This document shows positions 1-6,748 of a DNA stretch of 42,692 nucleotides, piece after piece. The DNA is from Clostridia bacterium (GTDB lineage Bacteria > Bacillota > Clostridia > UBA1212 > UBA1255), in NCBI GenBank assembly GCA_017560765.1, contig JAFZEI010000033.1, positions 1 through 42,692 of the forward strand, written 5' to 3'. How positions within the stretch are numbered: position 1 is the stretch's first letter; every line of letters begins with the position of its first letter. The notes below the pieces were generated by a model. That model worked only from the letters and a program-made list of their open reading frames with translations, did not search any database and was not told where the DNA came from. The translations under genes and the position numbers were made by a program.

Positions 1-20
1 ACGATGAGTACCGAGAAAAT

Positions 21-135
<115 letters not shown>

Positions 136-141
136 ATTTAT

Positions 142-177
142 GAAAATCCCATGCGAGCAAGCGTGGGATTTTCACTT
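142..177 (+). terminator. Intrinsic terminator of the rRNA operon
   Basis: Arms 142-154 and 161-173 form a 13-bp stem with one G-U pair around a 6-nt loop, followed by a T-rich stretch. It sits directly after the 5S gene and probably ends the rRNA transcript. The A run in the left arm means it could also work on the other strand. Confidence 0.8.
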
Positions 178-187
178 TATTTTACTA

Positions 188-216
188 TTGACAATATTAT
201 GTGTTAATAGTATAAT
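188..216 (+). promoter_or_regulatory. Consensus promoter for tRNA-Gln
   Basis: TTGACA at 188-193 and TATAAT at 211-216 are separated by exactly 17 bases, a perfect sigma-A consensus. The -10 box ends 21 bases before the tRNA, so the tRNA has a separate promoter rather than reading through from the rRNA operon. Confidence 0.88.
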
Positions 217-237
217 CTTGAGGCTAACAAAATATTT

Positions 238-313
238 TGGGGTGTAGCCAAGCGGTAAGGCACCAGACTTTGACTCTGGCATTGCGCTGGTTCGAATCCA
301 GCCATCCCAGCCA
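238..313 (+). tRNA. tRNA-Gln (anticodon TTG)
   Basis: This is a full cloverleaf. The acceptor stem TGGGGTG pairs with CATCCCA, the anticodon stem CCAGA/TCTGG carries loop CTTTGAC with anticodon TTG at 270-272, and the T arm has GGTTCGAATCC. The CCA end is encoded at 311-313 after discriminator G310. The weak U-A first pair is typical of tRNA-Gln and is a known identity element for glutaminyl-tRNA synthetase. A glnS gene is present in this window at 33244-34920. Confidence 0.95.
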
Positions 314-350
314 AAAATCCGTACATGTATGTGTGCGGATTTTTACTTTT
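313..350 (+). terminator. Intrinsic terminator after tRNA-Gln
   Basis: Arms 313-325 and 332-344 form a 13-bp stem (one G-U pair) with loop TGTATG, ending in T runs. It begins at the last base of the CCA end, so the tRNA is a single-gene transcript. Confidence 0.8.
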
Positions 351-419
351 TCATTTTTCATTGAATCGGAGAGTACTGATTTTTGGTATAACGTAGAGAA
401 GAAAGGCGGTGTGTTGTAT

Positions 420-893
420 ATGAATTTCGCTCATTGCGATACAGACGAAAAGTATCTCACGCTGCATGATTGCGTTGCTGATCGAGCATATTTTGAAAAT
501 GGCAAGTTGGGATTTGAATTTAATGACGGATTTTGGATTTCGCCTGACCATCCAGAAAGCAATCTATCCGAACTTGTAAGAACGGATTTTTCAAAGGTTG
601 AGTATAAATTAGAAGACGGTGCTGATTACGACGTCACAATATACATTTTCAAGAAAAATCTTTTCAATAAAACAATCCGAATCGAGTGGACGATTCAAAA
701 GTTGCTAAAAAGTATCAACTGCGGTAAATACAAATTGGAATTTTTGTATCAATACATTGACTACAATTCCAAAATGATTGAGTGTAGATTGAAATTTGAT
801 AAGAAGCCATATGACCAAGAATGCATTATGAAGATTTCCGCAACTGAAACTCGTTATTACTGGAACAATTTGCGAGAGGATAGATTGTGGTAA
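420..893 (+). CDS. Hypothetical protein (157 aa)
   Basis: I do not recognise the family with certainty. The ATG at 420 is chosen because AAAGGCGGT (402-410) lies about 9 bases upstream. A longer frame back to 237 runs through the tRNA gene and cannot be real. The protein is soluble, aromatic and acidic in its first half (HDCVADRAYFENGKLGFEF, then DGFWISPDHPESNLS) and more basic in the second. It has no signal peptide or membrane segment. The composition and small size resemble the many small beta-rich accessory proteins of Clostridia, including immunity-type proteins, but this is only an impression. It sits beside a broken gene and a small membrane protein, consistent with a variable patch after the rRNA/tRNA genes. 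Confidence 0.65.
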   Translation: MNFAHCDTDEKYLTLHDCVADRAYFENGKLGFEFNDGFWISPDHPESNLSELVRTDFSKVEYKLEDGADYDVTIYIFKKNLFNKTIRIEWTIQKLLKSINCGKYKLEFLYQYIDYNSKMIECRLKFDKKPYDQECIMKISATETRYYWNNLREDRLW

Positions 894-1104
894 TTTATAT
901 TACATAGATTCGTTTGCAAATATTAGAGTTGAAAATTCGGTGGAATCGGGAAACGCTGAAATTGTAATCATTATTGACGGATTATATTATTGTTCTGTTG
1001 ATGTTAATCAAGATCAATCTATTATGATACAAGACGTTCGTGACAAAGAAGTGATTATAAATCTCGCGGGTGAGGAAGCAAAAATGAAAATTGATGTGAC
1101 ATGA
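887..1104 (+). pseudogene. Frame-broken small gene remnant
   Basis: A 70-codon stretch from 895 to the TGA at 1102-1104 reads as a plausible protein (IDSFANIRVENSVESGNAE, then IIIDGLYYCSVDVNQDQS) but has no start codon in its frame. A GTG at 887, with GAGAGGA (874-880) six bases upstream, starts in a different frame and stops after six codons. Joining the two by a single base change near 898 would give a 70-75 aa protein. The likely reading is a gene inactivated by a one-base deletion, or a sequencing error. It overlaps the end of the upstream gene, as operon partners often do. The function is unknown. Confidence 0.4.
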
Positions 1105-1149
1105 GTATATTGATTATACATATATCAACTATCACGAGGAGAATTTAAA

Positions 1150-1431
1150 ATGAGAATGATGTTAAATATCTTGAATATTGTTTTTACAATTATAATGATA
1201 ATATGGGACTTAATTGAGTTTTTAGCAGTACCGGCATTTTTTGTTATAATAGGTTTGTTTAATTCATTTTCTTGGCAATACTATGTCATTACAATTGGGG
1301 GATATTTTTTGCTTTTTATTATTTTTGAGATAGTAACGCATTTTGTTTTTAAAGCCTTAGACAAAAAGTATACACCAATATTAGAGAAAAAGTTTGAAAA
1401 GCATTTTAATAAATTTTCACGGGGGAATTGA
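1150..1431 (+). CDS. Small membrane protein (93 aa)
   Basis: The ATG at 1150 has GAGGAG about 8 bases upstream. The protein has two hydrophobic segments, roughly residues 5-37 and 46-68, followed by a basic tail (KALDKKYTPILEKKFEKH), so it is probably a two-helix inner membrane protein with a cytoplasmic positive C-terminus. I recognise no domain. It could be an immunity-type or bacteriocin-related membrane protein by size, but nothing shows this. It is followed by a weak AT-rich hairpin (1452-1471) and then by the promoter of the murA cluster. Confidence 0.6.
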   Translation: MRMMLNILNIVFTIIMIIWDLIEFLAVPAFFVIIGLFNSFSWQYYVITIGGYFLLFIIFEIVTHFVFKALDKKYTPILEKKFEKHFNKFSRGN

Positions 1432-1451
1432 TTATATATTAAAACTTTCAC

Positions 1452-1475
1452 GATACTAATTTTATAGTATCTTTG
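1452..1475 (+). terminator. Weak hairpin after the small membrane gene
   Basis: GATACTA (1452-1458) and TAGTATC (1465-1471) form a perfect 7-bp AT-rich stem with a 6-nt loop followed by TTTG. It may be a weak terminator. The short T run and low GC make this uncertain. Confidence 0.3.
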
Positions 1476-1535
1476 TGTCAGAGTAATGAAGAAAAAATTG
1501 AAGAAAAAACTGAGAGGCAAAAAACTATTTTATTG

Positions 1536-1564
1536 TTGCGGCACAGCATGCTTTATGATATACT
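1536..1564 (+). promoter_or_regulatory. Probable extended -10 promoter for murA cluster
   Basis: TATACT at 1559-1564 is preceded by TGA at 1556-1558, an extended -10 (TGn) element. A weak -35 (TTGCGG, 1536-1541) sits 17 bases upstream. It lies about 55 bases before murA and could drive the whole murA-walJ-rlmH-ispE run. Confidence 0.5.
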
Positions 1565-1624
1565 GTCTTGGGTTAAAAATCGCAAAAAGCGAAACAAAAA
1601 AACATTTCAGAGCAGGTGTTGGAT

Positions 1625-2902
1625 TTGTGTAAATTTATGATAACAGGCGGTCAAACGTTAAATGGGGAGTTAACGGTAAGCGGCAGTAAAAATGCTGTGT
1701 TGCCCATTATTTGTGCTACAGTATTAGCCGGTGGCCCTTGTACAATAGAAAATATTCCTAATATTGCAGACGTTCATTCTATGTTGAATATCCTAAAGAA
1801 ATTAGGTGCTGATGTAGAAAAATTAGATAAAAATACTATAAAAATAGATACAACCAATATAAATACATACGAGGCAACTTTTGATTTGGTAAGCAAATTA
1901 CGAGGGTCGTATTATTTGATGGGAGCCTTTTTGGGTAGGTTTGGCAAGGCGGTTGTTTCGTTACCGGGAGGATGTAAGCTGGGAACAAGGCCTATTGATC
2001 AACATTTGAAAGGTTTTCAGGCCTTGGGGGTTGATATAGAAGAGGCTTACGGTAAAATAACTGCAGAGACTTACGATAAAGAAGGCTTGATGTATGCAAA
2101 CAATATCTATCTTGATGTGGTTTCCGTAGGAGCAACAATAAATCTTATGTTGGCTGCTTGCAGAGCCGCAGGTCAAACAGTTATTGAGAATTGCGCCAGA
2201 GAACCTCATGTAGTTGATGTTGCAAATTTCTTAAACTCTATGGGTGCAAAAATTAGAGGAGCAGGTACTGATATTATTAAAATTACCGGTGTGCCACATT
2301 TGCATGGCGTGCAAACGTATTCTGTAATACCGGACCAGATAGAAGCCGGCACGTATATGATTGCTGCTGCAGCTACAGGTGGAAATGTTACTGTGAAAAA
2401 TATCATTCCAAGACATCAGGAGTCACTTACAGCAAAGCTTTTAGAAATGAACGTGGGTGTTGAGGAAGGCGAGGATTGGATTCGTATATATAATAATGGA
2501 GTAATTCAGGCGGCTAATGTAAAAACATTGCCGTATCCCGGTTTCCCTACTGATATGCAACCACAAATAACAGTTCTTTTATCGTTAGCAGATGGTACAA
2601 GTAAAATTGTTGAGAGCGTGACGGATTTCCGTTTTCAATATACAGAGGAGCTTAAAAGAATGGGAGCCGATATTACTGTAAATGGCAAAATGGCAATGGT
2701 TTCCGGACCTAAAAAGCTTAAAGGCATGACAGTTCAGGCGCCTGACCTTCGCGGCGGTGCGGCACTTATAATAGGTGCGCTTGCAGCAGAGGGTGAAACA
2801 ATGATTCAAGATGTTCAATTTATTGACAGAGGCTATGATGATATCGTGGGTAAACTTCAAAGCGTAGGAGCGAAAATCGTGCGCGTGGAGGATGACGATT
2901 AA
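1625..2902 (+). CDS. murA: UDP-N-acetylglucosamine 1-carboxyvinyltransferase
   Basis: This enzyme transfers enolpyruvate from PEP to UDP-GlcNAc, the first committed step of peptidoglycan synthesis in the cytoplasm. Motifs match the EPSP-synthase fold family: SGSKNAVLP with Lys22, the catalytic loop LPGGCKLGTRPID with Cys117 (the fosfomycin target), PGFPTDMQP with the catalytic Asp, and DLRGGAAL near the end. The length, about 425 aa, is standard. The start is not an ATG. AGCAGG (1611-1616) is 8 bases before the TTG at 1625, which gives an N-terminus that aligns with known MurA proteins; GTG 1616 and TTG 1619 are alternatives. The next gene begins 2 bases after the stop. Many Firmicutes carry two murA paralogues and I cannot tell which this is. 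Confidence 0.95.
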   Translation: MCKFMITGGQTLNGELTVSGSKNAVLPIICATVLAGGPCTIENIPNIADVHSMLNILKKLGADVEKLDKNTIKIDTTNINTYEATFDLVSKLRGSYYLMGAFLGRFGKAVVSLPGGCKLGTRPIDQHLKGFQALGVDIEEAYGKITAETYDKEGLMYANNIYLDVVSVGATINLMLAACRAAGQTVIENCAREPHVVDVANFLNSMGAKIRGAGTDIIKITGVPHLHGVQTYSVIPDQIEAGTYMIAAAATGGNVTVKNIIPRHQESLTAKLLEMNVGVEEGEDWIRIYNNGVIQAANVKTLPYPGFPTDMQPQITVLLSLADGTSKIVESVTDFRFQYTEELKRMGADITVNGKMAMVSGPKKLKGMTVQAPDLRGGAALIIGALAAEGETMIQDVQFIDRGYDDIVGKLQSVGAKIVRVEDDD

Positions 2903-2904
2903 AT

Positions 2905-3693
2905 ATGATAAAATTCTGCAGTCTTTATAGCGGCAGCAGCGGTAATAGTATATATTTAGGGACAGAAAACACTCATATCTTAGTTGATGCGGGAGTAAGC
3001 GGTGTTCGTATCGCGAATGCTTTACGTGAGATTAATGAAAACCCAGAGGATGTGAGTGCTCTTTTGGTTACGCATGAGCATTCCGACCACGTTAAAGGGG
3101 CCGGAATTTTTTCACGTAAATATAATGTGCCGATTTATGCCAGAGAAAAAACTTGGAATGCTATGCGGCGAGAGCTTGGGAAATTGCCTGATTACAATAT
3201 TCGTATTATAGAGAAGGATTATTTTACGATTGGAGATATTGAGGTTTGTAATTATTCTATTCCTCATGATGCTGCAGATCCGGTGGCGTATACTTTTTAT
3301 GTTTGTAATAAGAAAATTTCAATTGCTACGGATATTGGTTGTTTAACAGAAGATATTTACAAAAATGTAATTGGAAGTGATATTGCGTTAATAGAGTCTA
3401 ATCATGACCTTGATATGCTTAAAAACGGGAGATATCCTTTACCTCTTAAACAACGAATTTTAGGTAATAACGGGCATTTGTCAAATGTAAATGCCGCAGC
3501 ATTTGTAACAGAATTAGTAAGAAACGGTACAAGCAATATATATTTGGGTCATCTAAGTCAGGAGAATAATTATCCTGAGTTGGCTCTTGAAGCAACCAGA
3601 TGTGCTTTGGCAGAGTGTGGTTTTGACATAAAAAAGGATGTACATGTTTGTGTGGCGTCAAGAGAACATTACAGTGAGGTGATACAGCTATGA
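2905..3693 (+). CDS. WalJ/YycJ-like metallo-beta-lactamase-fold hydrolase
   Basis: The protein (262 aa) has the metal-binding motif HEHSDH (His57, His59, Asp61, His62) and the N-terminus FCSLYSGSSGNS typical of the YycJ/WalJ family. Further metal ligands are plausible at SIPHDAADPVAY and in the GHLS segments. Family members are soluble metal-dependent nucleases or phosphodiesterases. In Bacillus, yycJ lies in the walRK region with rlmH downstream. Here rlmH follows directly with a 4-base overlap, so that part of the synteny is kept while walRK is absent from the window. GGAGG lies about 14 bases before the ATG, a little far. The exact substrate is not known from the sequence. Confidence 0.88.
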   Translation: MIKFCSLYSGSSGNSIYLGTENTHILVDAGVSGVRIANALREINENPEDVSALLVTHEHSDHVKGAGIFSRKYNVPIYAREKTWNAMRRELGKLPDYNIRIIEKDYFTIGDIEVCNYSIPHDAADPVAYTFYVCNKKISIATDIGCLTEDIYKNVIGSDIALIESNHDLDMLKNGRYPLPLKQRILGNNGHLSNVNAAAFVTELVRNGTSNIYLGHLSQENNYPELALEATRCALAECGFDIKKDVHVCVASREHYSEVIQL

Positions 3694-4154
3694 TGCATTT
3701 TAATATTATTTGTGTCGGTAAGATAAAAGAAGCTTATTTACAAACAGCTATAGCTGACTATGTAACAAGGCTGTCAAAATATGTAAAAATAGACATTATT
3801 GAGGTACCGGAGGATAATAGTCCCCAAACGGAGAAACGTATAGAGAAAGAGGGAGAAATGTTGTTAAAGAGAATTTCTTCTAATAGTTGTATTGTAGCTC
3901 TTGATTTACACGGCAAAGAGATTTCGTCGGAAAAATTGGCAGAATATATCAGTAACAGAGCTGTTTCAGGATGTTCTGACTTTTCCTTTGTGATAGGTGG
4001 ATCAGACGGAATATCTAAGGCTATTACGTCAAAGGCGGATATGCGACTTTGCTTGTCGCCCATGACTTTTACACATCAGATGACTAGATTGATTATAGCA
4101 GAGCAACTCTACAGAGCAATGAAAATCAATAACGGGGAGCAATACCATAAATGA
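3690..4154 (+). CDS. rlmH: 23S rRNA pseudouridine-1915 N3-methyltransferase
   Basis: RlmH is a SPOUT-class methyltransferase that methylates pseudouridine 1915 in helix 69 of 23S rRNA, using SAM, on assembled ribosomes. The 154-aa length is typical. Diagnostic segments are the start NIICVGKIKEAYL, the SAM-knot motif FVIGGSDGIS, LSPMTFTHQMTRL, and the conserved C-terminus LYRAMKINNGEQYHK. It overlaps the upstream hydrolase and the downstream ispE by 4 bases each (ATGA), indicating translational coupling. Two ATGs stand in tandem at 3690 and 3693 and either may be used. Confidence 0.96.
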   Translation: MMHFNIICVGKIKEAYLQTAIADYVTRLSKYVKIDIIEVPEDNSPQTEKRIEKEGEMLLKRISSNSCIVALDLHGKEISSEKLAEYISNRAVSGCSDFSFVIGGSDGISKAITSKADMRLCLSPMTFTHQMTRLIIAEQLYRAMKINNGEQYHK

Positions 4155-5047
4155 AAAACAGTGTTACAGTAAAGGCATATTGTAAAATTAATTTATCTCT
4201 GGATATAAAGGGAGTGCGAAGTGACGGAAAGCATGAAGTAGATATGGTTATGCAGTCACTGCCGTTATATGATATTTTAGAAATAAGAAAAATAGAGGCA
4301 TCAAATAACGAAATTATGCTTAGAACAAATGCAGAGTGGGTTCCTACAGATAATAGGAATACAGCTTATAAGGCAGCGGAGTTGTTAAGGAGAGATTTTT
4401 CACAAATTGATTGCGGTACAGAAATTTTCATAGATAAGAGAGTGCCGGGATGTGGGGGATTAGGTGGCAGCAGTTCAGATGCTGCCGGCGTACTTATAGG
4501 TATGAATGAGTTGTATGGACTTGAACTTTCTCTTGAGGAATTGCAGAAATATGGGGCGCAAATTGGTGCAGATGTGCCATTTTTGTTAAAATACGGTGCT
4601 GCTATTGCTACGGGAACGGGAACAGAGCTGAAATATATTGAGCCTTTGAGGGAGGGCGTTTTGCTGCTTGTGAATTCCGGAGCAGAGGTTTCTACAAAAG
4701 AGGCATATAAATTGTATGATATATTAGAAGAGAGCGGACGGATTCCGTATGAGGCACATACAAATGCAGAGGAGACTGCTGAGGCAATGGTAAAGGGACT
4801 TGATGCCCTTGCGGGGAAAATGAAAAATGTTTTAGAGTTCCCGGCTTTTTGTATGGTGCCGGAAATATCAAACATTAAAAATGAAATCGCAGCGGCAGGC
4901 GCTACGGTGGCTATGATGTCAGGAAGCGGGGCGACTGTTTTTGGCATATTTAAAAATGACCAAAAGGACAAAGCTTTAAAGGCAAGAGAAAAGTTTAATG
5001 AGCGAGGTTGGTTTACATTTATATGTGATTTTGAAAATTTAAAATAA
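4151..5047 (+). CDS. ispE: 4-(cytidine 5'-diphospho)-2-C-methyl-D-erythritol kinase
   Basis: IspE phosphorylates CDP-methylerythritol in the non-mevalonate (MEP) isoprenoid pathway. The 298-aa GHMP kinase shows the N-terminal substrate motif KAYCKINLSL, the ATP-binding glycine loop VPGCGGLGGSSSDAAG (residues 98-113), and catalytic Asp141 in IGADVPFLLKYGAA. The C-terminal GHMP motif MMSGSGATVFGIF is also present. It is coupled to rlmH by a 4-base overlap. Its presence implies that the organism makes isoprenoids by the MEP route, as Clostridia generally do. Confidence 0.96.
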   Translation: MKNSVTVKAYCKINLSLDIKGVRSDGKHEVDMVMQSLPLYDILEIRKIEASNNEIMLRTNAEWVPTDNRNTAYKAAELLRRDFSQIDCGTEIFIDKRVPGCGGLGGSSSDAAGVLIGMNELYGLELSLEELQKYGAQIGADVPFLLKYGAAIATGTGTELKYIEPLREGVLLLVNSGAEVSTKEAYKLYDILEESGRIPYEAHTNAEETAEAMVKGLDALAGKMKNVLEFPAFCMVPEISNIKNEIAAAGATVAMMSGSGATVFGIFKNDQKDKALKAREKFNERGWFTFICDFENLK

Positions 5048-5058
5048 AAGGGTATACT
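5031..5058 (+). promoter_or_regulatory. Probable promoter for cls
   Basis: TTGAAA (5031-5036) and TATACT (5053-5058) are 16 bases apart. The site overlaps the 3' end of ispE and lies just ahead of the cls ribosome binding site at 5076-5083. It would let cls and the following genes be expressed apart from the murA-ispE transcript. Confidence 0.55.
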
Positions 5059-5091
5059 GTACAACACATAACAAAAGAGGAGGACAGTGCT

Positions 5092-6729
5092 GTGCAGAGA
5101 AAGCGTAAAGAAAGTAATGTAGACAGAACTGAGGATATCAAAAGAATAAAGCAGCAAGTGAAAAAAAGACCAAAGCGTAGAAAAGCCGATATGAGAAGGT
5201 TGTTAGTTGCTGCGGTTATTTTTGTGGCTCAGTTAGTATTTTTGATATGGGCTCTTTACAGAATGAATGCCTTTTTGTTGACTTCATATATTATTTTCCA
5301 ACTTATTGGTGCAGTTGCGGTTGTTCGCATCGTATTAAATCGCAATAATCCTTCATACAAGATTGCTTGGATTGCACTTATTTTATTAGTGCCTGTGTTG
5401 GGTCTTGTATTTTATTTAATGTGGGGGAGAGGCAGTTATCCTCAGAAAAGAAAAAAGGTTTTACCGGAAATTGCTCAAATGAAGGTGCCTTTATACAGAA
5501 ATTCAAAGGAAACAGAAAAGCAGTTAGAAAGGTTATTTCCGAATCAAGAAAGAATAATGAGATATCTTTGTAATGCGGGATTTCCGATTTATCAGGAGAC
5601 TGCTGTGACATATTATGATTTGGGAGATGCGTTTTTCCCGGCTATTATTGAGGATATAAAAAAGGCAAAAAAGTTTATTTTTATGGAATTTTATATTTTA
5701 TCAGAAGGCGATTTATGGCAGGAGATACTTGCTATACTTAAACAAAAAGTGGCTGAGGGGGTTGAAATACGTATTTTATATGATGATTTCGGTTGTATAA
5801 CGTGTTTACCAAAACAATTTGATAAAGAACTTAATAAGATTGGCATAAAAACTGCGGCCTTTAATGTAATCAAACCGGTTGTGAATAATTTTTATATGAA
5901 TTATAGAAATCATCAAAAAATTTGTGTTATTGATGGTAACATCGGATATACGGGAGGTGCCAATATAGCAGATGAGTATGTAAATACTGTTGAAGCTTTT
6001 GGACATTGGAAAGATACAGGTGTCAGGCTTGCAGGACGAGGCGTTTGGAGTCTTACTGTAAATTTCTTGCAAATGTGGAAGTATTGTGCTTATAATAAGA
6101 AGTGCGGTTTGCAAGATGAGGAGTATCGACATTATGCACCAGGTGAGTCTTTTTGTGCAAAGTATGCTGACACGAGGGGATTTGTGCAGCCTTTTTCCGA
6201 CGGTCCGATGAGAACACCGGGGGAGAATGAGGCAGAGGCTGTTTATATGCAAATGATAAATACAGCCAAGAATTATATTTATATTACAACACCGTACCTT
6301 GTACCGGATAATGAAATGCTTGTGGCATTGAGGTTGGCGGCTCAAAGCGGTGTGGATGTACGTTTGATAACACCAGGAGTTTCCGATAAGGGATATGTAC
6401 ATCTTGTTACGCAGTCGTATTATGGCACTTTGCTTTCTGCCGGTGTGAAGATTTATGAATATTTGCCCGGTTTTATTCATGCAAAGAGCTTTGTTTCAGA
6501 TGATGAAGCGGCTGTGGTAGGTACTATAAATATGGATTTTAGGTCATTTTATTTGCATTTTGAGAATGGTGTAAGGCTATGCGGAAATAAGGCTGTTTAT
6601 GATATTCGAGATGATTTTATAAATACATTGGAATATTGTGAGAAAATTGATTATAATAAGTGGCGAAATAGACCGTGGTATAAAAAAGCGGCTCAGGGCA
6701 TTTTAAGATTATTTGCTCCGCTGTTGTAA
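5092..6729 (+). CDS. cls: Cardiolipin synthase
   Basis: This membrane enzyme condenses phosphatidylglycerol molecules to cardiolipin. The 545-aa protein has a basic N-terminus (KKRPKRRK), two membrane helices at about residues 35-58 and 62-82 plus a third hydrophobic stretch at 90-111, then two phospholipase-D domains. Both HKD motifs are intact: His274, Lys276, Asp281 in NHQKICVIDG and His463, Lys465, Asp470 in FIHAKSFVSDD. The start is GTG at 5092, with AGAGGAGG (5076-5083) eight bases upstream. The next gene starts 19 bases after the stop, so they are probably cotranscribed. The length is somewhat above the usual 480-510 aa because of the N-terminal extension. Confidence 0.93.
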   Translation: MQRKRKESNVDRTEDIKRIKQQVKKRPKRRKADMRRLLVAAVIFVAQLVFLIWALYRMNAFLLTSYIIFQLIGAVAVVRIVLNRNNPSYKIAWIALILLVPVLGLVFYLMWGRGSYPQKRKKVLPEIAQMKVPLYRNSKETEKQLERLFPNQERIMRYLCNAGFPIYQETAVTYYDLGDAFFPAIIEDIKKAKKFIFMEFYILSEGDLWQEILAILKQKVAEGVEIRILYDDFGCITCLPKQFDKELNKIGIKTAAFNVIKPVVNNFYMNYRNHQKICVIDGNIGYTGGANIADEYVNTVEAFGHWKDTGVRLAGRGVWSLTVNFLQMWKYCAYNKKCGLQDEEYRHYAPGESFCAKYADTRGFVQPFSDGPMRTPGENEAEAVYMQMINTAKNYIYITTPYLVPDNEMLVALRLAAQSGVDVRLITPGVSDKGYVHLVTQSYYGTLLSAGVKIYEYLPGFIHAKSFVSDDEAAVVGTINMDFRSFYLHFENGVRLCGNKAVYDIRDDFINTLEYCEKIDYNKWRNRPWYKKAAQGILRLFAPLL

Positions 6730-6748
6730 AAATATAAAGGGGTTTGTT

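Noticed and set aside
237-419. Upstream extension of the 157-aa hypothetical gene through the tRNA-Gln
   Set aside because: The extension translates the tRNA and its terminator. The ATG at 420 has a proper binding site.
1486-1632. 48-codon frame starting KKKLKKKLRGKK with a hydrophobic centre
   Set aside because: It has no convincing ribosome binding site, covers the murA promoter, and overlaps the murA start.
4366-5157. 263-codon minus-strand frame across ispE
   Set aside because: It is the shadow of ispE and the cls start. It has no binding site or recognisable domain, while the plus strand encodes a complete known enzyme.
5806-6480. 224-codon minus-strand frame inside cls
   Set aside because: It is antisense to the catalytic region of cardiolipin synthase and shows no independent signal.
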